Shown: positions 21,966-34,822 of the stretch, one piece after another
Layout: every line of letters starts with the position of its first letter
How positions within the stretch are numbered: the first letter of the stretch is position 1
Assembly: GCA_944989445.1 (NCBI GenBank)
Contig: CALYLW010000341.1
Location: 1,192,132-1,256,131 of the forward strand
Reading direction: 5' to 3'
Origin: Ampullaceana balthica
Taxonomy: Eukaryota > Mollusca > Gastropoda > Lymnaeidae
Length of the DNA stretch: 64,000 bases
Translations under genes and position numbers: made by a program
The notes under the pieces: generated by a model
Database searches by the model: none
The model's input: the letters and a program-made list of their open reading frames with translations, nothing else
Told to the model about the DNA's origin: nothing

Positions 21966-22240
21966 ATCTTATCTTATCTATCTATACAGACGCCCCTTCT
22001 ATGCAGAAGATAATTGCGTCCACAGACCATGTCAGATGATCTGTTGCCAAGTGACGCAGCGTTCACAGGCCAAGGCTTTGTGGGTTCCACGCATTACCCA
22101 GCCGCCTAACTAGTGTTAGGTACCCATTCAGAGCTGGGTGACTCAGGGACGCCCTAGGCCCCGGGAACAAATCCTTGCCTTCACATGGATTCGAACCCAT
22201 GACCATCGGTACGCCAGTCGAGCGCGCTGCCACTCTCAAG
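21966..22240 (-). mobile_element. tRNA-derived SINE (copy 2) with LINE-like 3' tail
   Basis: On the minus strand it begins TGGCAGCGCGCTCGACTGGC and has a B-box GGGTTCGAATCC about 30-40 bases on. The body contains TGTGAACGCTGCGTCACTTG, shared with the SINE at 5564-5764. The 3' end reads GGACGCAATTATCTTCTGCA, then GGGGCGTCTGT, and finishes in a (GATAA)n tail. The same tail ends the LINE at 56321-58480, fitting mobilisation by that LINE's reverse transcriptase. Located in intron 2, just before exon 3. Confidence 0.78.
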
Positions 22241-22455
22241 AGTAAAATATCAGCTGTCATAAAACATCCATTCCTTTATTTGAGTTTTCTGGAAATTATT
22301 TCCTTTGATAAAACTATAATCGATATGTTTTACATGAAACTATAATCAACTTTCTTTTCATGAAACTAAAAACGAATTTCCTTTGAACCGAATATAACCA
22401 AAGTTTCTTTTGATGAAGCTTTTTATCTACTTTCCTTTCTTTCCATTTTACTCAG

Positions 22456-22500
22456 GATATCAAAAACCAAATCCTGAAGCTAAGCGGATACCTGTCATTT
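22456..22500 (+). CDS. Receptor exon 3: 45-bp beta-strand exon
   Basis: Fifteen codons read DIKNQILKLSGYLSF (residues 71-85), flanked by acceptor TTTTACTCAG and donor GTAAGT at 22501. Both ends are phase 0. A 45-bp third exon is a hallmark of nAChR genes, and D-x-K-N-Q-hydrophobic is the family pattern at this place. The loop D tryptophan of neuronal nAChRs (the W of the usual WL pair) is Tyr82 here, so the complementary side of the binding site is altered. It is too short for ordinary ORF detection and was found from phase and motif. Confidence 0.93.
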
Positions 22501-23865
22501 GTAAGTACCTAAATAGGTATTGCCTTTATTCACACTTTATTCGTAACTCACATTTGTTAGTATTTTACTAAGTAGTTCTTTTATCTATCCTCTATTCGTT
22601 TTAACTCATATTTCTAAGTTTTTTACTAAGTAGTTATTTTTTTCCACTTTATTCGTATCTCACATTTGTAAGTATTTACTAAGTAGGTTTTTTTTTAAAT
22701 TTATTTATGGCGTAGATATGGGGTGCGGGGATGCGAATCGCACAGGGTGACACAATCCAAGGGGGTTACACAACATTTTAAATATATATATACTTCTAGA
22801 GCACACACTAAACAGTCTCGAAATTTCATAAGCTAATAACCGATCCCATCGTATACTACTGTATTATCCAATCCAAAAGCACGTGTCGTTAAATTATAAA
22901 GGTTGGTGCTTACAAAATTAGGTGACCCTTTATTACATCATTGTTATCAATGATTTAACACTGACTGCAGCGTGCGGTAAATTTTCTGTTGACAGAAATA
23001 TACTCTATCTTTATTCTGAGAAATCAGCTCTTCATTGATATCAAATACGATGTAGTGGGCAAATTTAAGTGAAAAATAGGTAAAAACATAACATATAACT
23101 TTATACCTATTTATATGTTTAACGAAATAATATTTCGCAAACATTTCTATAACAATACCAGACCAAAAGCGAAATCTAAAGGAGTTGCTCCAGCTAACAA
23201 AACGAAGATAAAAACAGCTGTTGTTAAAGGGGAGAAAATTTTGGGTTTGTGCATGTTTTATTCACTTGTCGGTGAGCAGTGGTATATTTTTATGAACAAT
23301 TGTTGTTGTTACTGTTACACACACAACATCCACATTTGTTACTGGTGTGTAAGCTGACTCCCACAGTGATATCATCATTTGACTTGAAAATGGAAAACAT
23401 GGGTAGAATGGCTTAGGCCTTAGGCCTTAGATTACAGACGCACACATTGTTTCCGAAAACATTGGTGTGATGGACAGAGGGAGTACAAGGCGGAGCGTTA
23501 TCTTGCGCATATTGCTGGAAATTGAATTGTATCTCACTACATAAAATCTGTAAATGTGTGGCACAACAAACACGAATCCTAGTAAATAGAGGAAACTGTC
23601 TTGAGATGGTGGTCCAGATGACATCTAAATATAACCCTGTGATCAAATAGACCTAATGCGACTTAAGAGGAGAACATCTACAGAAGAGTGTCCACGTATT
23701 AACTTTTACCGGAACCCCATGATGAATGACCTGGCAAATGGCGTGAGGAGGATACTGATCATATATACAAAGCACGTACGGTTGTTTTTTGTTGTTTTGT
23801 TGTTTTTTTTTGATGGTACTGTTTCTTTTTTGCACCTGACATTCTACAATGACCAGATGTCTAAA
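22501..23865. other. Intron 3 first part, no gene seen
   Basis: AT-rich with no recognised gene. GGGTGCGGGGATGCGAATCG at about 22720-22790 resembles an inner part of the 201-bp hAT MITE. Short open frames have no family content. Confidence 0.4.
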
Positions 23866-23975
23866 GTGATCTGATTTGTGAAGTGATCCGATTTGTGAAG
23901 TGATCCGATTTGTGAAGTGATCCGATTTGTGAAGTGATCCGATTTGTGAAGTGATCCGATTTGTGAAGTGCTCTG
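23866..23975. repeat. 17-bp tandem repeat
   Basis: Six units of GTGATCCGATTTGTGAA with a diverged unit at each end. Intron 3. Confidence 0.95.
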
Positions 23976-24263
23976 ATTTTTAAAATGTAGTATGGTGCAT
24001 TAACAGGAAGAGAGATAGGAGTTTCTAGCATATTTTTGGATGACGTGGACAAAAAGCTGACGACATCAGTTCTGACATTCTTACAAATCTAAAACGCAAT
24101 GAACTATAGACAAAATGATGTGCAGAGCTAAAGGAATTGATAACGCCGCCACAGTGTTGGCAATTTATTGAGGTTTTTAAACCATTTTTGTAATAACAAA
24201 TTATTACGTGCTTTAGAGAAAATGTTTTATTTTTTCGCTGCATCAACTCATCGATGGGATGTC

Positions 24264-24868
24264 TTAGAATACACTGAGAACAACACACTGAGAACAACAC
24301 ACTGAGAACAACATGCTGAGGACAACACACTGAGAACAACACACTGAGGACAACACACTGAGGACAACACACTGAGAACAACACACTGAGGACAACACAC
24401 TGAGAACAACACACTGAGAACAACACACTGAGAACAACACACTGAGAACAACACACTGAGAACAACACACTGAGAACAACACACTGAGAACAACACACTG
24501 AGAACAACACACTGAGGACAACACACTGAGAACAACACACTGAGAACAACACACTGAGAACAACACACTGAGAACAACACACTGAGAACAACACACTGAG
24601 AACAACACACTGAGAACAACACACTGAGAACAACACACTGAGGACAACACACTGAGAACAACACACTGAGAACAACACACTGAGAACAACACACTGAGAA
24701 CAACACACTGAGAACAACACACTGAGAACAACACACTGAGAACAACACACTGAGAACAACACACTGAGGACAACACACTGAGAACAACACACTGAGAACA
24801 ACACACTGAGAACAACACACTGAGAACAACACACTGAGAACAACACGCTGAGAACAACACACTGAGAA
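24264..24868. repeat. 14-bp satellite array, about 43 copies
   Basis: Near-perfect repeats of ACACTGAGAACAAC over about 600 bp. Variants are almost all GAGGAC for GAGAAC, recurring in clusters (for example 24316-24400, then singly at 24514, 24640 and 24766, near 126-bp spacing), plus ATGCTG and ACGCTG at the edges. Because 14 is not a multiple of 3, all three minus-strand frames stay open and give the same 14-residue repeat; this is a repeat artefact, not a protein. Intron 3. Confidence 0.97.
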
Positions 24869-25660
24869 GTCCTTGTAACACCTTGAAGTGCTCAGCACAA
24901 CAAAGACAAATTTAAGAAAAATTTGAAGATTTTTTAACGAGATTTTTTTTTAACATTAGAGGCGTGTATAGTGTTAGCGCTATAGAAGGTAACCACAACC
25001 ATCATCAACATATGGCTGTTAAGTCAGTGAAAGATAACTGTGCGGTGAATGAGTGGCGCCGATTGAAGCTCTATGTAAGTCATCAATGTTGACACGAGAG
25101 TTACACTATAAGATATTTTACTTGATGTCTGTAATGTAATTTCACGAATATCTGCCACATTTACCTTTGAACTGATCTAAATGAGAAAATTAATTTTAAC
25201 AAGCAGCATTGACGGAACAACAGGGTTCATTATTGAGGATGTGGTAACCGAAAAGAGAACGCTTTAGACATTCTCTGCACGAGAAGCGTTGTCACTTGGT
25301 GCAATGATTTGCCAATTCAAAGCATTTTAATCAACAGCAATTAAGGAAGGACAAACTATAATATAGTATGGATCAGCTCCATCAAAGCGTCTACTTACTG
25401 GTGTCCTGTCCGAGATTAATATATTTCTATGAGTTATCCGAAAATAAACGTTTAAAAGAAATACCAAGGTTTAGAAGCTGATAAGTTGCTATAACCTAAC
25501 GATGTTATATAGTTTCAACCTTTGACCTTCAATGAATGCCAATTTTTCTTGTCATCGTTATCATGTGCACTAATTTTCATGTTAAGAAAAGACATTCAGC
25601 AACAAAAGGGGGGGGGGCATATACTTGACGTCATTTTTTTAATACATGACTTTATGCAAA
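24869..25660. other. Intron 3 interior, no gene seen
   Basis: About 800 bp of unremarkable intron sequence; no motif or repeat recognised. Confidence 0.4.
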
Positions 25661-25675
25661 TCATTCAAAAAACAA

Positions 25676-25867
<192 letters not shown>

Positions 25868-26029
25868 CAATATAATATAAACTTGTATACACTAAGTGCT
25901 GTTCAGCTTGATCAATTGAATAAACTGTCATCTCTTCTAACATCCTTGACATTTCAGCTGTAAACACTAATTTTAACTTTCGCCCTTTTATTTTTTTATT
26001 TCATTCATTGTCACTATTATAATTTAAAG

Positions 26030-26139
26030 GAATGGAAAGACGAGCTTTTACTCTGGAACCCAGCTCGATATGGAGACATTGACAACATACTAGTGCCGCA
26101 AGACAAGATATGGAGACCTGATGTTGCTGTTTATAACTC
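26030..26139 (+). CDS. Receptor exon 4: 110-bp ligand-binding domain exon with loop A
   Basis: The acceptor ends AATTTAAAG at 26029 and the donor GTAAAT begins at 26140. The exon is exactly 110 bp, the conserved length of nAChR exon 4. It encodes residues 86-121 plus two bases. EWKDELLLWNPARYGDI matches the family signature W-x-D-x-x-L-x-W-x-P-x-x-hydrophobic-G-x-I. IWRPDVAVYNS is loop A, with the conserved W-x-P-D and the ligand-contacting tyrosine at 120. The phase-2 end (TC) joins the G at 27695 to make Ser122. This is the strongest single piece of evidence for the receptor assignment. Confidence 0.97.
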
Positions 26140-26567
26140 GTAAATAGATCCGTTGATTTCTTTTTGTGGGTTTTTTTTAAAGGGTCGGACATGTTAGAAA
26201 TGACATTCGTCAAAGTTACAGTTTACAATTTTACTACTCAATGAATTAAATGGAACGTTTTCTTTCATTTACGTTTAAATAAAGTTTTCAAATTATACCA
26301 AGGTGGGATTTAAATACTTTTTTTAAGCATTTTAAAATATTTTTTTAATGTTTTTGTTACATTTTATGGGTGAGAACTGCCACTCTGGAACTTAATACCC
26401 CTCAAAATTTAGTTCATATAAAAAACGTTTTAAATAAACTATCATTTGAAAACAAAATAATTGCCATATCTTATTATCCTTCACAAATACTGTAGTTTTT
26501 TTTAAATAAATATTTTTGACCAAAACTTAAATATTCTAGAGACCCCTTCTGAGTCCAACCCGTACAA

Positions 26568-27030
26568 TCTTATCTTATCTTATCTGTTACAGAGGCTCCT
26601 TCTATACAGAAGATTATTGCGTCCTACACAGCCTACACTTATCTGTGGTTTGTGTTTAGTCCAGCATTCTTATTAGAGTTTTAAATGTTGATAAAGTGTT
26701 GGTTTTCCTGGTTTCTTCAGGCAACTCATTCCACGCCCGAATTTCGGACGGGAGGAATGAAAATTTGTATGTGTTTGTTTTGCATACGGAATAAGAAAGG
26801 TGTTTTTATCCTTAGGTCTATTTGAGGATTGTATTAAGTTATCTTTGTGTTGTATTTCTAAATTAGAATTAATTGCTTTATGTAAAATTACTACTTTAGT
26901 CTTGGTTCTTCTATCCTCTAGTGTTTCAAGTTTTAATGATTTAACTAATGGTGTTATTCTTGTCAGTTTTGGATATTCTCCAGTAACGAATCTGGCAACA
27001 CTTTTTTGAATTTGTTCTAGTTTATCTACT
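26568..27030 (-). mobile_element. 3'-end fragment of the jockey/CR1-like LINE
   Basis: Starts (on +) with CTTATCTTATCTTATCTGTT and follows the region 56321-56765 closely (TCTTCAGGCAACTCATTCCA, AAATTAGAATTAATTGCTTT and others). It stops near 27030, so only the last 460 bp of the LINE are present: a 5'-truncated insertion in intron 4. Confidence 0.85.
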
Positions 27031-27243
27031 AAAATATTATCTTAAAGTCGCTATTGAATGTAAAAATCCTTATTATCATTTACGAAGTAAGAATAACTAT
27101 TATTTTGTTTTTTAAGTACTGGTAGTCATTTTTATACACACAATTTTTTTTCCCAATTACTCCAAGTTTCCAAATGGTATGTCAAAATTGAAATCTTTTT
27201 GATATTTGCATAAACATTTACAGAAACCCACAATACAAATAAA

Positions 27244-27470
27244 TAACATATAATCCTATATAATAAAAGGCTAAGTTCTGTCCCGTCATCTATAGCGATT
27301 GGTCTCTCAAACACACATGACTCCTACGGCTAATCATATCAAGTTCACGCGGACGTTCAAAACGAGTTATTTTTGGTGCAGTATTTCTTCCAAGACTTTA
27401 TTTTGAGTTATGCGCGTTGGGATTTATAGTCAAAAGCTCTGTTTTACGAGTTATTTATTTTAACTATAAT
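27244..27470 (+). repeat. Short relative of the 0.5-kb repeat family
   Basis: Begins AATCCTATATAATAAAAGGC and ends GGGATTTATAGTCAAAAGCT plus CTGTTTTACG. The two ends match the family borders loosely and the middle differs. It lies in intron 4, about 220 bases before exon 5. Confidence 0.5.
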
Positions 27471-27694
27471 GAATAGTATTTTTGACGTGATGCACATGTA
27501 TGCCGGTCGAGACGGCTGTTGAAGGGGAGTTACAACATGCCACCGAACGGTAGCGGAACGTCCTTGGACGGGCTTGGTTGCTCGTATTAAATAATCTATG
27601 GCGAGATTTTGTGTTTCGGATTGCGTCTAATGTTTTACTCCATGTTTTGTTCCATGTTCTTGTTTTTTCTTTTTACTCTGCCCCTACCTTACAG

Positions 27695-27800
27695 GGTGGA
27701 GGAGCGCGTGTATGTGGGTGAGGACGGCTCATTGGCCTCCGTGAGTTACGACGGCCTAGTAAGATGGGAACCTGTGATAAACCTGGGAGTTACCTGCAAG
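27695..27800 (+). CDS. Receptor exon 5: beta strands up to the first Cys of the Cys-loop
   Basis: The acceptor CTTACAG ends at 27694 and the donor GTAAAA begins at 27801. After completing Ser122, the exon encodes residues 123-157, from VEERVYVGEDGS to LGVTCK. GLVRWEPVINLGVTCK corresponds to the loop E region of nAChRs (family pattern G-x-V-x-W-x-P-P-x-x-x-x-x-x-C). Cys156 is the first cysteine of the Cys-loop. The exon ends in phase 0. Loop E residues differ from most vertebrate neuronal subunits, in line with a divergent invertebrate clade. Confidence 0.94.
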
Positions 27801-27999
27801 GTAAAACTTGCATGTCTCAAAAAACCAAATTTATTTTTCAAATCTTTCAGTTGATTTTTTTTTAATACCCACCACGCAAGTCTCAAAATAGAAACAAATG
27901 TGGCGTGTATGAAAAAAATAATTCCCGTGTTCACGCAACGTTATATAATAAATACAGTATAAAAACACTTTTTTAAAAACTAGTCTTTTATTAGAAACT

Positions 28000-29450
28000 A
28001 GTAGACCCGTCGTGCGTTGCAACGATCAAAGTAAAAAGGAATAAATTTAAAGAAACCAATGAGTGGTATGTTTAAAAATAATTCTGAAGAAATCTTCGTG
28101 GAAGTGTGAAAAAAAATCCAAGTTTCATAGCAAACGGATAAATAAATTAATAATTAAATAGCGTACAGAAAAACGATAGGCCCCTCAAAATGAGTGATAT
28201 TATAGTTTTTTTTATTGCCATTGTACTCATTTCTTAAACGTTTAAGATTTTATTCACTATTCAGTCATTAACAATCTTGACAAATAATGACACATGTATC
28301 CATTATTATACAAATTGAAATTAACAGGTGTTTTGAACTTTATATCTTGCCCAGAATGGGCCCTGGGGCCCTTAATGTTGTTTTTATCTATTGTACTCAA
28401 TATATATTCCTCAATATCGTGTAAAATTGAATAGGGAATACAATGATTAAAGTTCAGTAAAAAGACTTTTTCGAAGGAATGGAAATTAAGAGTTCAGTGC
28501 CCTATAGTAATATAGGCTCTTAAGTTTTTATATTATAAGTTTTGTCAAAATCCAGTTTTTTTCTCAATATCTAACTCTTAAACTACTTTTTATATACCTA
28601 CAATAGGGGGGAAAATAGCATTAAGGGGCCCTGGCCCATTCGGTGCAAGAGGTCAATTTCAAAAACCTGTTCATTTTAGCTCATTTTAGTTCATTTTTAT
28701 TGTGGCTATATTTCTCAAGCTCTTTTAAAAAGTAAATAGGAAAAATATCTTAAACATATACGAAAAAAGATATTTGGGGCCCCGGCCACGAAGATATTGG
28801 CATTTGAAGTGCAGTGTCTATAGTATTTTAATATAGGCTACCAAGTTTTTGTGTGCAAAGTTTGGTGAAGATCTATTCATTTACTAAGTAGCTAACGTAG
28901 AAACTATTTTTTATATAGCTCATATAAGATAAAAACGACATTAAGGGTCCCAGGGCCCATTCTGGGCAAGATATAAAGTTCAAAACACCTGTTCATTTCA
29001 ATTAGTATAATAATTGATACATGTGTCATAATTTGTCAAGATTGTTAATGACTGAATGGTGAATAAAATCTTAAACGCTTAAAAAATGTGAATTTTTGGG
29101 CCCCCAGCCCCAAAGGAATGAATATTAGCAGTTTAGTGCCCTATAGTATTTTAATATTGGCTATCAAGTTGTCATATACACATTTTGGTTAAGATCCAAT
29201 AATTTACACAGTAGCTAAAGCTTAAACTAATTTTTACATAGCTCGTATAAGCAAAACATGACGATATGGGCCCCCGGCGCCCCATGAGTGTTAAATTTTG
29301 AAAAAAAGTGATAGTTACCATCCCGGGAGCATACTCAACAGTCTTGAAAAGTTTCATGACGATCGGGTGAATGGTTTAGACAGCTATAAAGGACATTCAT
29401 TCACACACAAACATATTTAAATATTTATATATATATATATATACTTGAAA
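28000..29450. repeat. Long interspersed repeat, non-coding, type 1
   Basis: Begins near ACTAGTAGACCCGTCGTGCG and ends in ACACACAAACATATTT followed by (TA)n near 29440. The interior has repeated motifs CCTATAGTATTTTAATATNGGCT and GGGCCCCNGGCCC, also present in the element at 34823-36735. No open frame of note. The class is unknown to me; intron 5. Confidence 0.5.
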
Positions 29451-29715
29451 AATACCCGCACTTTGTAGCGGGATGTGCTGACCCTTTATCCAAGTATTAG
29501 GTGATGGTTATTACAATTTTTATTTGCCAAGTTAAATTTCAGATTCAACTATTTAGTTAAAATCTTATGAGAAACAGAGATATGCCATTTTACCGCGTGA
29601 GTTGTTTTCACTTAATGCAGTGCCTTTTAACATAACCTTACTATTCAAAAGATATGACTTATTAAATAATGATTCTTGCCGACCATAATAACTAAATTTA
29701 CAATTTCATTCCCAC

Positions 29716-31949
29716 TTGTACAAAATTAACATAACTTATATGTTTTCCGAAAGAGCTCTACCACCCTCGTCACTCAAAAATTTAATATATAATTACGAAA
29801 CTGCATCGTATCACAATTGTAAGTTATATAATATTTGTAACCACGTCTATGAGATAAAGAACATGTGGCACTATCCCTTTAAAAGGCAAAAGCTAATTGA
29901 CTCATAGCGCAAATAAACAAAATTATAAATGTACTTTCTGAAATACTATTTTTTAAAAAAAACGGTCGTATTAAAATTATATAAAAAAGTGTGCACACCA
30001 TATTTAGACATATAGAAAGCTGGCCGCATAAAATAAAGTCTTGTTATAAAGTAAATGTACTGGACCAAAATAACTCTTCATTTTGACGTATTCATAATTG
30101 TCTAAACAGGGAAATAATATTTAACATTTTTATGTCTCTATATTTTACGATTTATATTTACGGTTTAAAGCAATGTGTATAATTTCAAAAAGGAATCTTT
30201 TTTTGTGTTCCCTATTTCGGATAAGGCATCATATTTTGTAAATTATATTCAAATCACACATACACACCAGATTTTATATCTGAAAAATAAAACATTAAAA
30301 AAAAAGATTCAACCGTCTGTTCATAAGCGCATCTTAAAAATGATTAAAAGGCAATTTTAGAAATGGCCTATGCTATTCTGAATACAAAGAATGAACATAA
30401 AAACATATTCAATTCGCAATTCATATTAATTAAGCGTTTTCAGGATCACTTCATTAAATTTAGTCAACTTTTGTTAATACGTTCGGTAGCGAAAGTTTAT
30501 AATGTATAGTGTATATAAAGCTTAAGTAAACAGTTTTAAAGTGTACGTTTATTTGACATAGGCCATCACTTTCAACATAAAATAAACTCGCTACATCTAT
30601 GGTTTTTAATTAAATGTCGAGTTATGAATTAAATTTTTAAAAATCCCAATTTTATTCATTGCATGTAAAATATTAAATACAATGCATCGTGAAAATAATT
30701 GAAATAAAATAATTTAAACGCATATCTAATATATAAAGCTCAAATGTTTGTATGTTTGTTTGTTTGTATCCATTCAAAAAAGGCCACTGCTTTGTTGACA
30801 TTTTTCCAAAAGATCTCTGCCACTGTCGTCACTAAAAAAGCTCTTATATATTTACGACACTGCAATGTAACACAATTGTAATTAATACAATATTTGCAAC
30901 AGCGTCTATGAGATAAAGATAATAAAGATAAATAAAAAAATTAGGCTAGCCTATATTCCTAATTTTTAAAAAAACAAACAAAACAAATCAATTTTATGTT
31001 AAAAATGCATGTGAAACCATCACAATGATCGATTTTAAAAATGGCCTATGTTAATCCATCATCAAAGGAATGAACATAACATATTCAATTCGCAATACAA
31101 AATAATTAAGCGTTTTCAGGATCACTTTATTTAGTTTAATCTACTTATGTTAATAAGTCCGGTAGCCTAAGTTTAAATAGTATAAGTGTATAGGTTATGT
31201 AAAAGACAACAGCTTATGTAAAAGACAAACAAAATATAAATGTTATATTAATAGGACACAGCTAAATTTAAGATGCGTAAACGCGAAAATGTGCGCACGG
31301 TAATCAGGCGATAAAAGATTTTAAAACGTGCACCGCTAAAAATGAAGCCTTGAAAAAAATACTGACACAATTATTACATAAATAGGTTTTTCATTAAATT
31401 TCGAGTTATGGAAATTAAATTTAAACGTGTAAACAATTAAATCTAATGCATCGTGTTGCAGTTGTAATTAAATATGTTTACGTGTCTATCTAATATATAG
31501 AAAGTAACAGTAAAGAAAATGAAAATTCTTTGTACTACACAGCTCAAATTATGAAGCGTACACGAAAATGTGCGCACCGTAATTAGACATTATAATATTT
31601 TTTCAAATGCGCACGGCTGAAAATAAAGTATTGGGGGAAAAAAACGTCACCAAAAGTAACTCGCTTTGAACGGCATTTGAACGTCCGCGTAAATTTGTTC
31701 AACACAGAAATGAGGTTAAATTTTTTATTCTTTGTCTCTGCATTTTCTGATTATTTAATTTACGGCATTCGGGCAAAAGGGACAATTACAAAAACTAACT
31801 TAAAACCACCTTCAGGGTAAAAGGAACCGTCCTGCCAAATTTGGTCCCCGTCCGTCATTTGGTTTTTCCGTGATTGTCTAACAGAAAGTCGAAAAGTGAA
31901 ACATACAAACATACAAACATACAAACATTTGAGCTTTATATATTAGATA
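29716..31949. repeat. Two tandem diverged units ending in long inverted repeats
   Basis: The blocks at about 29740-30500 and 30790-31180 share many segments (for example CATATTCAATTCGCAAT, TTAAGCGTTTTCAGGATCAC, ACAATTGTAA), with offsets near 680-1050 bp. The unit 30723-31949 is bounded by inverted ends: ATCTAATATATAAAGCTCAA on the left and its complement at the right end, both followed inward by CAAACATA-type repeats. No coding capacity. Unclassified; intron 5. Confidence 0.55.
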
Positions 31950-33930
31950 CACTAAAAAGTAGAAAGAGACATAACTAAAAGTAGTGCACATATTTCAGTG
32001 CGACATTTACAGACTGAAACACAATTATCTCCCCTGGTTTTAAAAAAAAACGGGCGTAGGGACGGTACGGGGTGTGAACATACACGGTCGTCGTCAACGC
32101 GTGAACTGCGCACGTGAAAGAATCATAAACAAATGTTCGGATAGTCCGCTTAAACTTACAAAGCGAATTAATATAAGACAAGTAAAAAAAACACTGAAAG
32201 TAACAGGAGCCAGCCGTCAGAGTTATCCATCAATGTGCCAGGGGAGGTAAGGACAAAAAAACATTGCCAACCAGATCTTTTGTTGCCGTGCGCTGAGTTC
32301 AACAATCCGAAAAATCCCATCCCGCAGCAAACTAGTTACAACCGTCAACGTAAGACTATAGAGCACCGTAACGTTAGATTTGTTTGTCTGGTGGCCTGAT
32401 TTATTAACCACACGCCTGACGTGTTACACACTCAACTCACTTGTTGTCTCTATCACATTCACTTGCTCACCATTCTTTTCACCCGCACGTTACTTCCTGA
32501 TCCTACCAGAATACGAAATATGGCATTGTTTATTTTACAAAATGTTAATCAACTTGAGTGTTTTCTGTTTCTTTCAATTATTTGAACTCCTCATTGGCTA
32601 ACTTCTCTCTTTTCAAAAAGGCGATTTTTTTTTGTACAGAGCTCTATTTCATACAAGATTTTATTGCAGCCCATCTGCATTAACTGGCATGTCATGATTT
32701 CACGTTTAATCAACTAATAGGACGATTTAGTTTTGTGGATAGCAGTCATAAAACAAAGTGGTTTAACTGTTTTATCTTTCTGATCAGGCATGTCGCTCAC
32801 TCAGAAATAGGTCATAGACGGCACATGTGGATTCGTAAACAACATCTTTCCACACAATTAGGACAATTGATCAGTCAAAAATTGCTGCCATAAATATAAT
32901 GTGCACAATATAAGGCTTAAAAGAGAAATCTTAAGATTACGCCAAGTGATACCTAAATAAAGAATTTAACTGCAATAAAATTTCGCTGTGATATTTTTTA
33001 AAAAATTTGTTTTCAATCTTTAAATAAATATATGTCTATAAACTTGCTGTCTTGCCTATCTAGGTCAGGTTTTTTAACCGAATTTTCGCCCAAAATTCCG
33101 TTGCTGAATTCGCTTGAGATCTTTGAACGCTAACACATCTATGTTAACAGTAGATGTAAATGAAATAACAATGTTATTTTATTTATTTTTTTTGCCAAGT
33201 AGACTTGATTGAATTCGAGTCACTCACCATCCGATTGAATTCACAGTCGGAGATAACCCTACCTGAGAAAACAATACTAGTTAATGTCTTTATTTTAAAG
33301 TCTGCTCTGCCCTACCAACACATCCCTGTCCCTGTCTGGTAGTTTTTGAACATGCACAATATATTTTTTGTGAGTTTCGGTACACAAACCCGTTTGTTTT
33401 TTTCAATAATTTTTTTTTGTCTTCCAAGAATCTTTTGAAAACATTTTTTAAAAATTGGCTATTACTATTGAACGTGTCTTGACGTTTGTTAAACGATTAA
33501 TGAGCTTGCCTTCATATTGAAGGTAGTTGGTTCAAGTCTAAGCGAAAAATAAAAAATGTGTTTAAAACGTGTAATGGTAACATTAAATTATTGTACTTGA
33601 AAAAAAAATGACGATGGGAAAAGTTTTTCGAATCACAATTAATGTCATAACACTGTGTTAAAAAAAAACAATACTGTCCTGTGTAGTGTCTTGTGTATAA
33701 TCCTGTTCAGTACTTTCCTGTGCAGTGTTTGTTTAGCATTCTGTACAGCAGTGCTACTCAAAGTGGTGGACCATCAGCTACAGGTGCGCATAAATTAGCT
33801 AGAAAGGAGAGAAAAATATAATTTTAATCTTCCATTTTCTGCCATTAATACTAACCCTAAAATTATGTAAATTTTTCAACAATAAACAAATGCAATATTA
33901 ATAAAATATTAATTTCAACAATAATTAATA
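31950..33930. other. Intron 5 interior, no gene seen
   Basis: About 2 kb with no supported gene. A possible hAT-type end (CAGTGCTACTCAAAGTGGTG) at 33749 has no partner. Confidence 0.4.
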
Positions 33931-33931
<1 letters not shown>

Positions 33932-34024
<93 letters not shown>

Positions 34025-34065
34025 TTGTGTGTGTGTGGTTGTGTGTGTGTGTGTGTGTGTGTGTG
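33932..34065. repeat. (GT)n microsatellite
   Basis: About 130 bp of TG repeats with GGTTG interruptions near 34022 and 34037. Intron 5. Confidence 0.97.
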
Positions 34066-34822
34066 AATTTGCAATAGATGCGAGTTTTGAACTTGCCCAT
34101 ACATTAAAAATAGATCTCTAGGATTTCTTACACCAGCATTGGGAACTTGTCGTTTGCTGATGTAAAGAAATAAAATATCCGGCTGAAAATAAAAAAAACT
34201 ACGAGTGTATTTAAATGAACGGATTGATAATTAATAGTGACTTCAATGTGATATTTTGTGAATTTTAGTGAAAATTGTAAATATTTAGTTTTTTGTTATT
34301 TTTATTTAAAAATAATAAATTGAGGTTTTTTTTCCGCGTCGATGTTTTTTTTTGTTTTTTTTTACAAACAGCATGAACAGATTTATTGAAAGGTTTAATG
34401 AAAATTTGTCTGAATTAATTTCAATACGTAGCCATAATCGCAGATCATGGGGGACAAAAGAGATGCCCCAAATTTTGGAGATTAGTTCACTTCAATCTAC
34501 TCCAAAAAGGAGGGGTAAAATGGCACAGAATTATTATAGATGTGCCCCCCCCCCTCAAACTCAAACAATAGATTTGCACTTCTGTATGTTGTATAATGTA
34601 AAAATTAAATTTTAAATTTTGATAAAGTTTTTTTTTCAAAAACTTCAAAAATAATAATAGAAAGAATGGTAATTTGACTCCGAAAATATTTAATACATAC
34701 AATAACATATCCAACCTTATATGGAAAAGATATTACCAATGGATGTGTTTGTAAATAGAAAAAAGTTGAATACTAAGCATAAAAAAAAAGTATGACTCTT
34801 CTTTACAATTAAATGATAAACT

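Noticed and set aside
23115..23357. 80-codon + strand frame with Lys-rich segment
   Set aside because: No recognisable domain, no conserved splice sites that fit the receptor frame; probably chance.
24025..24898. Three overlapping 205-273-codon minus-strand open frames rich in Cys, Val and Leu
   Set aside because: They are translations of the 14-bp array in all three frames and encode the same repeat. No start context, splice support or non-repeat domain.
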